Part shown: piece by piece, positions 53,575 through 63,869 of the stretch | How the letters are laid out: each line of letters opens with the position of its first letter | Position numbering within the stretch: position 1 is the first letter of the stretch | Assembly: GCA_963576475.1 (NCBI GenBank) | Contig: OY754982.1 | Location: forward strand, 2,895,909-2,959,908 | DNA length: 64,000 nt | Source of the DNA: Molanna angustata | Taxonomy: Eukaryota; Arthropoda; Insecta; Trichoptera; Molannidae | Reading direction: 5' to 3' | Position numbers and translations under genes: made by a program | The notes under the pieces: model-generated | What the model saw: only the letters and a program-made list of their open reading frames with translations | The model's database searches: none | What the model was told of the DNA's origin: nothing

Positions 53575-53730
53575 ATATACTGCCTTCCTTGCTTTGAAGT
53601 CCCTACGGTACGAAGATCATAAATGGCTTCAATTTATAACCAGTAACATTTCCGCCTAACAAAAGGGTCACACTATCGCCGTTGTACGCCTTTAACCTGG
53701 CATATATTTTGCCAATCTTTTTAACATAGA
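53575..53730 (-). pseudogene. Possible DDE-transposase scrap (pogo/jerky style)
   Basis: The minus frame reads GKIYARLKAYNGDSVTLLLG then GNVTGYKLKPFMIFVP-stop. VTLLL-x-x-N-x-x-G-x-x-K-L-K-P is the wording before the second catalytic Asp region in pogo/Tigger/jerky-type DDE proteins. It is short. A neighbouring minus frame at 53811-54065 (MDHFSVPSGVYGSGYAAMFK) may or may not belong to it. Confidence 0.25.
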
Positions 53731-54155
53731 CACAAGGGAGGGGTATTTTTTCCAATAACACTTAACTTCAAATTTTACGGCGTAAATTATAAGGTATATG
53801 TTCCAGCAAGTTACCGTTTGTGAACTGAAAAAACTGCCACTCTATAGCCCTGAGACCTACGAAATCCACGATAGGTTGAAGGAAAACATAGCTTTGCTTT
53901 TATAATTTTCAATAGACCCATGATTCGGGATGTGAATGGCATATTCACATCGAATTTATATTTAAACATGGCTGCGTAACCCGAACCATAGACTCCAGAT
54001 GGAACAGAAAAGTGATCCATAAAATTATACCCAGAACATGCAGAAGAAATGTTGGAAGATCTCAAGCAGATGGGTTGTGTGTAGTAATCCAGCGATCTTG
54101 AGTTTGAATCCTGTCTCGAAACTTTAATTGAAACCGCTCATTCAAGACAAAACTA
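53731..54155. other. Unassigned; weak tRNA-like words
   Basis: GTAGTAATCCAGCGATCTTG AGTTTGAATCCTGTCTCG at 54080-54118 resembles the anticodon/T-arm part of SINE family 1, decayed. The 84-codon minus frame at 53811-54065 is unexplained. Confidence 0.3.
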
Positions 54156-54159
54156 TCGC

Positions 54160-54250
54160 TCATTCATTTATTTATTTATCTTTATGTACACATCATTTGG
54201 ACACTGGCAGATTTATTGCCAAACGGCAATTTCTTCCAACCAACCAGATT
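54160..54250 (-). mobile_element. Reverse 3' tail of the 20-kb LINE family
   Basis: On the minus strand TTGGAAGAAATTGCC GTTT GGCAATAAATCTGCC followed by ATAAAGATAAATAAATAAAT. It keeps the stem ATTGCC/GGCAAT but has a different loop and is otherwise diverged. Confidence 0.65.
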
Positions 54251-55255
54251 AGTTAAAATATATGCAAAAAAGATAACAAAGATAACAGAAGAAAAGCATT
54301 AAAAGACAAAAAAGATTGTATATAAAAACAGTTGATAGCAATGATAGGAAAACAAAAGCAATGATAGCAATGATAGGAAATCAGGTATTATCAGATAGAT
54401 ATTTTGCTTAAGCTTTTTTTATGTATTATGATTTATTAAATAGTCAACGTCATATCAGGACTAAATCTTAAAATAAAAGAAATATAGTGGAATAAATAAT
54501 CTACACATACCATTACGGCATATCCCTCAATGTGGGGTAACCAGCGGCAGGGGTGCGCGTTTGCCTAGACGCTAGTAATTAATATAGTTTTGTTTAACCT
54601 TGATTTTAATTTTATACATCTATTTACATTTATTTATCCGGGAATAAAATCAGTTAAGAGCATTCCGTAATACAGTTTGTTATTTTTTACATACATAAGT
54701 TATAAAAAAATAAGGGTGTATTGGATAAAGTTGTATTGAAACTTGGTGAGTAAATATGTCCTAGTGAAGTTTGTATCGACCGGTTTTATTTTTATATTGC
54801 ATCGCTTAGCGATGGGCAGTCTCTGTCCCGTCAAGAAGACGGGGGATTTATTATCTAAACCCGACATTTTATTGGTTGGTAGTAAATATTTTGTTACTAA
54901 TCAACCCGTTCACATATGACGGAAAAAATATATAAAAATATAACTAAATCAAAATAAAAAAAAAGTTAAGTACCTACTTGGTTAAGTTCTGTTTGTTTCA
55001 TATAATAATCTAAGCGTTTCATGCAAGACACATCGTCAGATTATAACTACATATGTAGCAGAGACTAGAGATTATACTTAATATACATGTACAAATATGA
55101 CAAATAAAATCGAACACAGATTCAATTTATTACGACCGAAAGTTTCGCCGAGGTCTCTCAGCATGATCAAAGTCTAAATGAAACTAAAGTTGGCAAGACT
55201 AATCCTAGGCTGTATTTATAAGTAATTGATTATATAAAAAAATGTGCAAACCTAG
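54251..55255. other. Unassigned, with a family D copy
   Basis: Family D is at 54510-54575 (minus; GGCATATCCCTCAATGTGGG, CCAGCGGCAGGGGTGCGCG). AAAGCAATGATAGCAATGAT-type short repeats are at about 54335-54380. No gene. Confidence 0.45.
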
Positions 55256-55259
55256 CTGT

Positions 55260-55640
<381 letters not shown>

Positions 55641-55774
55641 TAAATAAATATTTACAATGTGGCCAAATGTGCGGACGAATTTTACAACACTATAAATATA
55701 ATAAAAAATTACTATACCATTCCATCACGCCCTTTCAGTGATAATACTGTCTTCTATTTCATTTGTTAATTTCA

Positions 55775-56310
55775 CTTCATTATCAAGGTCTAAAAGAAAC
55801 TTCTAATAGAAAGTCTAAAACAGACTGTTTCATTAACAATTTAATGTCAATATATGTAGTTCATTATCAAGGCATTATCAATGTCTAAAATAAACTATTA
55901 ATAGAAGGTCTATAAGAAACGGTTTCATTTACAAATTGATAATGCCGATACAGCTCTTTATCAAGGTCTAATTGAAACTTCATATGTATTTTACACTTTG
56001 ATAATGCAGAAACAACCCACTATCAAGGTCTAAGAGAGACTTCTCATTATTATTTATCATAATATGACATAGTGAATGTATCAAAATCAAACCAACAAAC
56101 ACACAGTTATACATAAACAAAATATGATCACACACTCAGGTTAAGGGCTCCGAGCTAGTCCACAAATGCAGGCTTCAGCTCGCGAATATCCGTCTTTGGG
56201 CCCTCATAATATGCACGGACGCTACACATACTGAGTTTATTGAAAGAAAATATAAAATGAGACTTCTCATATAAGGTCTTAAATAAACTGAATCTTTTAC
56301 ACTTTGATTA
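55775..56310 (+). repeat. Degenerate tandem repeat
   Basis: TTATCAAGGTCTAAAAGAAA recurs at about 55782, 55872, 55959, 56022 and, more weakly, 56262, with TTTCATTTACAAATTGATAA and TTACACTTTGATAATGC between. Unit length drifts from about 63 to 90 bp. Confidence 0.65.
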
Positions 56311-56695
56311 TGCCGAGAAACCTCTGAAATTTTAGATATATTTCAATTTCACCCAAAACTACGGAAAATTATTCAATTTAATTGCGTGTCTGAAAGATAT
56401 TACATGATAACATTTTAGTTAACACTTTATTCGGGCAACATTATGGTTAAATAAAAATAATAATTGGATCGGGTTGATGGTGTGAGTAGGCGGTGTTTTC
56501 TACTTTCTCTGCTACTCTCCCCACCTTCCTGAATCACAGAGTGCATGTAAATAAATAAACAAAACACTCGACATAACGAAAAAAACATCACGCGAGTCTC
56601 GAGACAAAAAAAATTAAATAACATAATTTCCCATGTCTGTATGAGTGTTTGTTTGTCCGCGTAACTCTGTTCAAATCAACTATCAAGTGACATAA
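56311..56695. other. No recognised feature
   Basis: AT-rich sequence. Confidence 0.45.
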
Positions 56696-56699
56696 AGTA

Positions 56700-56840
56700 T
56701 ATAATAACAGAATACAATATTATAATAACAGAATACAATATTATAATAACAGAATACAATATAATAATAACAGAATACAATATTATAATAACAGAATACA
56801 ATATTATAATAACAGAATACAATATTATAATAACAGAACG
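56700..56840 (+). repeat. 21-bp tandem repeat, about 6.5 units
   Basis: AATAACAGAATACAATATTA plus T, repeated with one variant unit (ATAATAAT). The CYYNIVF frame on the minus strand is a by-product. Confidence 0.95.
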
Positions 56841-56844
56841 TAGC

Positions 56845-57465
56845 TAAAATCAACTGGCAGGTGCACAAAAAGTACTAAGATGAGGAAAATAATTTGATAT
56901 GAAGCGAAATAATTCGCGTTATGTCGCTGATGGTCCATCGATCGCAAAATTCAAATATCAGAAGAGCATAGAATATAATATACATATAGAAATGTGTTAT
57001 TTTGAATCTTATAATTGGAGTTACGCGGTCTTATTAATACTCATATATTTATTTTATTATAGAAAACTACAGCTTTGTCAATTGTGTGATTACATGTGGT
57101 GCTATTAGAATAAGTACAAGCCAATAATGTTTTCTTTACAAAAGAATGAATTAAAAATATTTAAACAAGTATGCCGAGCAGTAGGTAAAAGAATAACAAT
57201 AATAAGAGAAAAAAAAACGATTGATAAAAAAAATACAATACATAATGAAAATAAAATGAGGAAAAGGAAGGATCATTGGTGTGTAGGAAAGAGTTTGTTT
57301 GTAGGAGTTAGGGAACTGAGTTGAAAAACATCTTTATTTGTTTACGGTAAGTTTCTATGGAGTCATAGAAAATGTTCGTGTGGTTAAATTTTAGATAATC
57401 GTCACGTTAAATTCTGTAAATAGTCGAGTAATATCTGTAATAACTATAGCTTTACTCAATCACAA
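56845..57465. other. No recognised feature
   Basis: Frames at 56899-57108 and 57127-57324 are short and lysine-rich; no domain. Confidence 0.45.
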
Positions 57466-57469
57466 CACC

Positions 57470-57720
57470 CATTCACAGTAAACCTTCAACATATACGAAC
57501 CAGTCGCTTCTCGAACTCCTTTATTAATACAGTAGCCCGACTGTGGAACGATCTTCCGAATTCTGTGTTACCACCTTCGTACAACCCGGGTCTTTTTAAA
57601 ATCCGAATTAATAAACTCTTTTCTAGATTGCAAACCTCTCCCAACGTTACGTAGTGCGCTTCTTCGGAAGAGTAAAATGGACCCAATTTCTGGTGTCCCC
57701 TACGTAGACATGTTAAAAAA
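57470..57720 (+). pseudogene. LINE RT C-terminus (same family as 34.8 kb)
   Basis: One frame reads HPFTVNLQHIRTSRFSNSFI, NTVARLWNDLPNSVLPPSYN, PGLFKIRINKLFSRLQTSPN and VT-stop. The RxSRFxxSFxxxxARLWNDLP...FKIRINKL block is the C-terminal end of CR1/L2/Jockey reverse transcriptases. The copy extends 5' of the 34.8-kb copy but ends at ACATGTTAAAAAAAA, short of the full tail. Confidence 0.75.
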
Positions 57721-57834
57721 AAGTATGACAAATAGGTAAATGAAATATGTTTTACGAACGGGTACGTGGAGTGATATTGTTGTGAATCGGGGGAGTCAAT
57801 TACATACATAGGTTGTTGCATATTTTATACAGTA

Positions 57835-57990
57835 ACATTTGATCAAATAAGGTCCTTCTGTCTTGTTTTCAATACGGTTGCTGTGGATTTTATAGTGTGG
57901 ATTCCAAATTAGCGTACAAAATTCTAAATGAGGGCGTATATATGAAAGGTAAAGTAGGTATTATTAAAGTGCTCATGTTGTTGAATTGTT
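57835..57990 (-). pseudogene. LINE RT thumb fragment, reverse
   Basis: The minus frame YLSYIRPHLEFCTLIWNPHY then KIHSNRIENKT matches the LVRxxLEYxxxIWxPxYxxHxxRIE block of CR1/Jockey-type reverse transcriptases. The DNA ends abruptly on both sides. Confidence 0.55.
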
Positions 57991-58490
57991 AACCGGTACG
58001 AATGATAAAGCCTAGCATCATCAGTACGGTTGAAATATCAAGAGCGCATAAAAACAGCGCTCGGAAGGTAATAGATAACACTAACTTTCGTCATTTCTGA
58101 CGGGTTATAACTAGTATTTACACAATTTATTAAAAACTCGGGCTCTGAAGTTAGGTAGAAAGGGAATCGTTGAAACTCAGGATCAGTTCATCATATCCCC
58201 AAAGGAAATGAGTCGTGTAGAGTTATGATAGGAGCACATTACGATTATGTATGTAGGTACACATATACCTAAGTGGGAATATTCTCGGAAGACAGAAAAA
58301 AAAAAATACATATCAAAATATTGATCTAACTCGATATAATACAACGTACCAAATTAAATTTAAAATAAGGCAGTGAAAAATAGAGTAGTTACATTATAAT
58401 ATAAAGTAGAAAATAAGAATTCGAAGTAGGTAAAATGTGGGAGATTTTAAAATTCGACATAAATGAAATACAAAACTGCGTTTTAAGTCA
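57991..58490. other. No recognised feature
   Basis: AT-rich sequence with an AAAAAAAAAA run at about 58298. Confidence 0.4.
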
Positions 58491-58494
58491 AATT

Positions 58495-59555
58495 GTACAT
58501 AATATGAAGAAGAAAATTAAAACTCGCCAAAACATGAAAAACAAAATTAGAATTTGCCATAATATGAAAAAGAAAATTTACAAATGCCATAATATGAAGA
58601 AAAAAATTAGAATTCACTAAAATATGAAAAAGAAATTTTGAATACTTCAAAATAAAATAGGTTTCTCCACAATAATTACTGTGCGTATTTTTTGATTGCC
58701 TTTTTATATGTATCATAATATTAATAAAATAAAATAAGAAAATAAAAATATGATGAAAAAAATTAGAATTCGCCATAATATGAAAAAAAATTAGAAATAG
58801 CCATAATATGAAGAAAGAAGAAGGAAAATATTTGGCCGTACCTGTGAAGGAGGATCTTGGAGGATCCGGTTTAAACACGAGCTAGAAAAAATGTATGGCA
58901 AATCAAACGTTATCCAATACATCAAAATACAACGTCTATGTTGGCTAGAATGTAGAATGGAGGATAGCCGGGTCCCCAAGAAAGTATTGGACACCTGCCC
59001 TGAAGAAAGAAGAAGTAGAGGGAGACCAAGTATGAGATGGCTGGACGACATCGAGGGCGATATAAGAACGATCGGACAGATAAATTGGAGTAGACTTGCT
59101 GTCGACAGGGCGGGATGGAGGCAGTTTCTTGAGGAGGCCAAGGCCCACACCGGACTGTAGCGCCATCGCTGATGATGATGATAATATGAAGAAAATTAGA
59201 ATACGCCATAATATGTTGAAGAAAATTGGAATTCGCCAATATATGAAAAACAAAATTAGAATTCGCCATAACATGAAAAAGAAAATTATAATATACCATA
59301 ATAATTATGAAAAAGATAATTAGAATTCGCCATAATATGAAGAAGAAAATTAGGATTCACCATAATAATTACTGTGCATCTTTTTCTATATTTTCTGATT
59401 GTTTTTTTATATATGTAATATAATATTAATAATATAAGATAAAATAAAAAAATTAAATTAAAATATGAGGAAGAAAATAAGAATTCGCCAAAATACGAAA
59501 AAGAAAATTTGAATACGCCATAATATGTTGAAGAAAATTATAATTCGCCAATTTA
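58495..59555 (+). repeat. 30-bp minisatellite with higher-order structure, split by a LINE
   Basis: Units CATAATATGAAGAAGAAAAT plus TAGAATTCGC occur at 58495-58645, 58745-58815, 59185-59350 and 59465-59555. A segment of about 110 bp (CAATAATTACTGTGC, CTTTTTATATGTAT-type) lies once in each half (58665-58745 and 59355-59460), so a larger unit was duplicated. Period 30 keeps HNMKKKIRIR-type frames open. Confidence 0.9.
58813..59185 (+). pseudogene. RTE-like 3' end inserted in the 30-bp array
   Basis: One open frame from about 58817 to the stop at 59160: RRRKIFGRTCEGGSWRIRFK, HELEKMYGKSNVIQYIKIQR, LCWLECRMEDSRVPKKVLDT, RRSRGRPSMRWLDDIEGDIR and WSRLAVDRAGWRQFLEEAKA. This is the complete C-terminal block of an RTE-type polyprotein (RRIFG...GxWRxRxxxELxxxY...RGRPxxRWLDDIE...DRAGWRQ) without a stop. 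The tail is GATGATGATGATAATATG. The RT core is absent through 5' truncation. Probably a fairly recent insertion. Confidence 0.85.
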
Positions 59556-59593
59556 CAGTATTAAAATTATACTATTGGATATATGTTTTTTTA

Positions 59594-59627
59594 ACTAGTT
59601 GCATGTAACACATGAGATCCAACTGTC
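59594..59627 (+). repeat. 34-nt word identical to 47873-47906
   Basis: ACTAGTTGCATGTAACACAT then GAGATCCAACTGTC, with no further similarity obvious on either side. Confidence 0.85.
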
Positions 59628-59799
59628 GATAGCGATAGTATGTACAGTTGAAGAATAAGTACCAAACTATAAACCCATAAATACAAATTATTTAATATTT
59701 TAAGATATTTGGTTTTCTATACAACACATACCTAGGTACATAGGTATGTATGTCAAGATAGAATATGCTTACTTTCACCGAAAGTTAACTGAGAGTAAG

Positions 59800-60025
59800 T
59801 ATTTTTTATTTTTAAATTCCAAAAAAGGCACATCACTTTTATACAATGGCATTGAAGTGTCATCAAGTATATATAAATTATTTGAAAAATGATTTATCAA
59901 TGAAAAATAATTTATCTCATAACTCATTTCGTGGAAATGGTTAAAATTTTCCTTTTTAAATTTTTAATATATTGTGGAGTGGCGTGAAGAGTATAGCGTT
60001 GGCCAGAACCCACTCGTTTAACTGA
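59800..60025 (+). mobile_element. Family A element, right half
   Basis: From GGCACATCACTTTTATACAA to GCGTTGGCCAGAACCCACTC. The left half is missing. Confidence 0.65.
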
Positions 60026-60304
60026 TGCAAATGCGCTTTTTTTGAATTGCTAGCCATTGTTATTATTTTAAATTTTTTCGAGAGTTTATATTTGTATAAC
60101 GATTAATTTAAGCAGACAGAAGTAACAGTGATAAAAAAATGTGAATGAATAAAGTTTTTTTTTTGTTTTCCCACGAGGCATTTTTATTAGACATAAAATT
60201 AAGAAAAACTTTTGTCTCAAAGTCATACTAAAGATGTTTTCGCTTATTATTTTAACAAGTTATCGACATTCTTTTTTACAACATAAAGTTTATTTTGACA
60301 GTTA

Positions 60305-60935
60305 TTTTTACTCCTCACTAATCCAAGGGGATATATTTATTTATTTATTTACGGTAAAATAAAACCATTTACATAAAAAAGTACAGAATAAAGATACATC
60401 ACATAATCTTAAGTTAAAAATATAAAAATCAAAAAGTATACATATAGTGGGGAGTTATGATTTCGCAATTTTTAAGGGTATTTTTTTGTTACAGATTATC
60501 AACTAGTATCATGCTGAGATTGTATTCTTAAAGTTTCGTCAATAATGTATCTGTGTGTGCTTTGTCTTATGTACAGCGTGTTTATTTTATCTATTATAGA
60601 CTAAAGTACTCATTCGATTATTTTCAAATTTTGCAAATGTGTACATATAATACTCGCTTAGACCCTAATAAATTTTGAAGAATATCTGGATAGTGCTTTT
60701 CAATTTTTTGAAATTTGAAAATTTAAATTTTTATTTTAAAATTGGTAATAAAGCACACCACTTTCATGAAATGGCATTGAAGAGTTACCAAGTTTTGATA
60801 ATAAAACATTTAAAATAAAAATAATTTAACAAACTCATTTCGTGAAAACGCTGAATATTTTCCATACAATTTTTTTATACTTTATTGAATGTCTTGTTAG
60901 TGAAGAGTTTAGCGTTGGCCACAACCCACTGTTTT
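60305..60935 (+). mobile_element. Family A element, near-complete, with a reverse LINE tail inside
   Basis: Starts TTACTCCTCACTAATCCAAG GGGATAT, is interrupted at about 60333-60445 by a reverse TTTATTTATTTATTTACGG tail piece, resumes ATATAGTGGGGAGTTATGAT, and ends GTTGGCCACAACCCACTG. The 25.8-kb copy shows the uninterrupted junction. Confidence 0.75.
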
Positions 60936-61262
60936 TTTTTTTAAGTTTGTAAAGGGTGTTGTGTTTTATGATATTCACAGGATGTCTTGTGACCATACAT
61001 GTTCTTCATTTGATCTTCAAAGTTCTTGAAGGGAACGCTATCAGTCTCCATAGGGAGAATGTGTGATTGTTGGAGAGGAAAAAAACTGTTTTTCAAACAC
61101 TGTTTTGAACTAATAAAGCTGATGGGCAAAGTAGCGTACAATGAAGAATTATAGATAAAAGCCGACCAAGAAAATTTTAAAACATGAGGTCATTTGAATT
61201 AAAAAAGTAGAATTTAATGTATGGCTTGACAAAGTTTGGCTCATACATACACACACACACAC
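60936..61262. other. Unassigned; one open frame
   Basis: Minus-strand 60941-61141 is open (HILPMETDSVPFKNFEDQMK, YGHKTSCEYHKTQHPLQT). It looks protein-like but is unrecognised and isolated. A short CACACACACACA run is at 61251-61262. Confidence 0.25.
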
Positions 61263-61263
61263 A

Positions 61264-61393
61264 TAGGGTCGTATTACGGGAGTTATTTAAGAGAAATGTA
61301 AGAAAAAGTTAAGGTCCCGTAATGCGAGAATACTGCTTACAAATCCTCAACTATTCCTTTTTTTTATTAAATAACTCCCGCAATATGACCCAC
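61264..61393. mobile_element. 130-bp TIR element
   Basis: GGGTCGTATTACGGGAGTTA TTTAA and its inverted partner TTAAATAACTCCCGCAATAT GACCC bound a 130-bp piece. Tiny MITE layout. It overlaps the first codons of the frame that follows. Confidence 0.8.
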
Positions 61394-62101
61394 AATTACA
61401 TTCCTTTTTATACCCTTCTTTCCTATTGTAGGTATTTATCGCCATGGCCTGAAAATTTCCAACCTACCTACCTACCGGCTATATACAAAAAAGAAGAAGT
61501 AGAACATTTAAATAAACGTGGATTGTCTAAATTCCTATACAAATTTAATTCGAAGAAGACGATGTATTCAACACTAAATATTTATAAACGTGGATTGTCT
61601 AAATTCCTATACAAATTAAATTCGATGAAGACGATGTATTCAACACTAAATATTTATAAACGTGGATTGTCTAAATTCCTATACAAATTCAATTCGATGA
61701 AGACGATGTATTCAACACTAAATATTTATAAACGTGGATTGTCTAAATTCCTATACAAATTCAATTCGATAAAGGCGATGTATTCAACACTAAATATTTA
61801 TAAACGTGGATTGTCTAAATTCCTATACAAATTCAATTCAATAAAGACGATGTATTCAACACTAAATATTTATAAACGTAGATTGTCTAAATTCCTATAC
61901 AAATTCAATTCGATGAAGACGATGTATTCAACACTAAATATTTATAAACGTGGATTGTCTAAATTCCTATACAAATTTAATTGGAAGAAGACGATGTATT
62001 CAACACTAAATATATATAAACGTGGACTGTCTAAATTCCTATACAAATTCAATCCGAAGAAGATGATCAATTCAACACTTAATATTCCTAAACGTAGATA
62101 G
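61322..62101 (+). CDS. Open frame with eight 24-residue repeats bounded by Lys-Arg; possible peptide precursor
   Basis: 259 codons. After about 65 residues, including PWPENFQPTYLPAIYKKEE, eight units of 72 bp follow (61517, 61589, 61661, 61733, 61805, 61877, 61949, 62021). Each encodes K-R, then GLSKFLYKFNSMKTMYST with LNIY (22 residues); the frame ends PKRR-stop. Each unit is thus bracketed by Lys-Arg, the usual prohormone-convertase site. In favour: all units in frame, dibasic sites at every boundary, AATAAA at 62116 just past the stop, and an acceptor-like TTCTTTCCTATTGTAG at 61416-61431. Against: the N-terminus overlaps a TIR element, no clear signal peptide is visible, substitutions between units (K/M/I, T/A/M, G/R, F/L) are mostly amino-acid changing, and other minisatellites here also have periods divisible by three. 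I do not recognise a family. Confidence 0.3.
   Translation: MREYCLQILNYSFFLLNNSRNMTHNYIPFYTLLSYCRYLSPWPENFQPTYLPAIYKKEEVEHLNKRGLSKFLYKFNSKKTMYSTLNIYKRGLSKFLYKLNSMKTMYSTLNIYKRGLSKFLYKFNSMKTMYSTLNIYKRGLSKFLYKFNSIKAMYSTLNIYKRGLSKFLYKFNSIKTMYSTLNIYKRRLSKFLYKFNSMKTMYSTLNIYKRGLSKFLYKFNWKKTMYSTLNIYKRGLSKFLYKFNPKKMINSTLNIPKRR
61517..62100 (+). repeat. 72-bp tandem array, eight units
   Basis: CGTGGATTGTCTAAATTCCT recurs exactly every 72 bp with few differences. The last unit is the most diverged (AATCCGAAGAAGATGATCAA), and a ninth start CGTAGA runs into the stop. Confidence 0.98.
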
Positions 62102-62109
62102 TCGCTTTT

Positions 62110-62605
62110 AAAATTAATAAAAGTATAACCGCTATGGATTACCGGTACTTATTTCTTTATCCACCGTTGAACGTGAGTCTTTTTAAGTTTTCTTTTTAAT
62201 CATATCTTTCTTTTTATTTCTTTCTCCAGTTTACCGTTATGTTTGTTCAATTAACTTTTTACGGTTGGTCCATTTAATAATAATACATATTATCTCGAAA
62301 CATTCAGCTACTAAATTTACCACGCTTCATTAATACATATAACATTATTTACTGCCCTACCAGCATTCACGGTGTACCGCCATAAAACCTAGATTACCTC
62401 CGAGTTTGGGTTTTTATTTATTTCCAGGGAAAAAAATCACTTATTTTCTCACCTTTTATATTTGTGTTCCTGAAACCTGTCTGCGTTGAAATACTCCCAA
62501 CATCAAATATATTAAACTTCATTTCGTGTGTTACCAATGCTTTAGATATTGCCAAAATTTTATAATGATTGTTTTAACTTTTCGATGTAGTGGTTCTCAT
62601 CTTTT
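62110..62605. other. No recognised feature
   Basis: AT-rich sequence; nothing supported. Confidence 0.5.
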
Positions 62606-62609
62606 TTTA

Positions 62610-62800
62610 AATTATTTATTACTTTATAAAATTTACATTTGGTTATATAATTTTTGCACTAAACTGTATTAACAGTTTGTCAGTGCAAGATCCTCTCGTA
62701 CACTGCAAATAAATATTTATTCAACCATTAGTATATTTCTACACATAGGTATACAAAACCTCAAAATTACACCATTTTACAGTAAAAATAAAGCACAAAC
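62610..62800 (-). mobile_element. LINE 3' UTR with type 2 stem-loop, reverse
   Basis: TTTTTGCACTAAACTGTATT AACAGTTTGTCAGTGCAA (62652-62688) followed by GATCCTCTCGTACACT, as at 3855-3905. A reverse TTATTTATTAC tail precedes it. No coding part is recognised. Confidence 0.65.
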
Positions 62801-63049
62801 AAAGAACAAAAAAATTAATTAAAAAAATATATTATATTACATGACATTTTTCATCCTTGATTACTCATTACCAACATAAAGTGTTTATTTAAAAATGAAA
62901 TGTATGAAAATAAAGTGTGTTCGGATGTCCCGTAAGAGAAGGGTTATAAAAAAATACAACAGGCAACGATTATATCTTACATAGTTTAGCAAAGTCGTTC
63001 ACGATCCATTCACCACCATCCTTTTAAAGTGATACAAGGCTTGTGTACG

Positions 63050-63155
63050 GGTACATACGCATGTGTCGTGATTTCTTTTTTAAAAGTAATGCATACCCAT
63101 GAACCTGTCACAGGTTACCTCACATTGTAGGATATGCCGAGATGTTATGAATAAA
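63050..63155 (+). repeat. Dispersed repeat family D
   Basis: ACATACGCATGTGTCGTGAT, AGTAATGCATACCCATGAAC and ACATTGTAGGATATGCC, followed by GAATAAATGAATGC. Confidence 0.65.
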
Positions 63156-63189
63156 TGAATGCATGATCCTACAAACAACGATGAAAGCA

Positions 63190-63865
63190 AGAAGGCAATT
63201 TGGTTCAAACAACGAGGAAAGCAAGAAGAAAATTTGGTTCATTAACGAGGAAAGCAAGAGGGAAATTTTGTACAAACAATGAGGAAAGCAGGAAGGAAAT
63301 TATAGAATACAGAAGACATCATTCGATAATATATATATTGGTTCAAATAACGAGGAAAGAAAGAAGAAAATGTGGTTCATTAACGAGGAAAGCAAGAGGG
63401 AAATTTGGTACAAACAATGAGGAAAGCAGGAATGGAATTATAGAATACAGAAGACATCATTCGATAATATATATTGGTTCAAACAACGAGGAAAGAAAGA
63501 AGAAAATTTGGTTCACACAACGAGGAAAGAGAGAGGGAAATTTGGTTCAAACAACGAGGAATGCAAGAAGGCAATTTGGTACAAACAACGAGGAAAGCAG
63601 GAACGAAATTTGTTATAAACAACGAGGAAAGCAAGAAGGCAATTTGGTACAAACAACGAGGAAAGCAGGAAGGAATTTTGGTATAAACAACGAGGAAAGC
63701 AAGAAGGCAATTTGGTACAAACAACGAGGAAAGCAGGAAGGAAATTCGTTATAAACAACGAGGAAAGCAGGAAGGAAATTTGTTATAAACAACGAGGAAA
63801 GCAAGAAGGCAATTTGGTACAAACAACGAGGAAAGCAGGAAGAAAATTGAATACAGAAGACATCA
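63190..63865 (+). repeat. 34-bp minisatellite with a higher-order unit
   Basis: AACGAGGAAAGCAAGAAGGC plus AATTTGGTACAAAC, period 34 (starts at 63553, 63587, 63621, 63655). At 63297-63350, 63435-63480 and 63843-63875 the run meets GAATACAGAAGACATCATTC GATAA, giving larger repeats of about 140 bp. Since 34 is not a multiple of three, the open frames in three phases reflect the lack of stop words, not coding. Confidence 0.95.
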
Positions 63866-63869
63866 TTCG

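Noticed and set aside
56683..56868. FCYYNIV repeat frame
   Set aside because: By-product of a 21-bp tandem repeat with no other gene features.
58435..58620. Lysine-rich frame HNMKKKIRI
   Set aside because: Product of the 30-bp minisatellite; the frame ends where the array degenerates.
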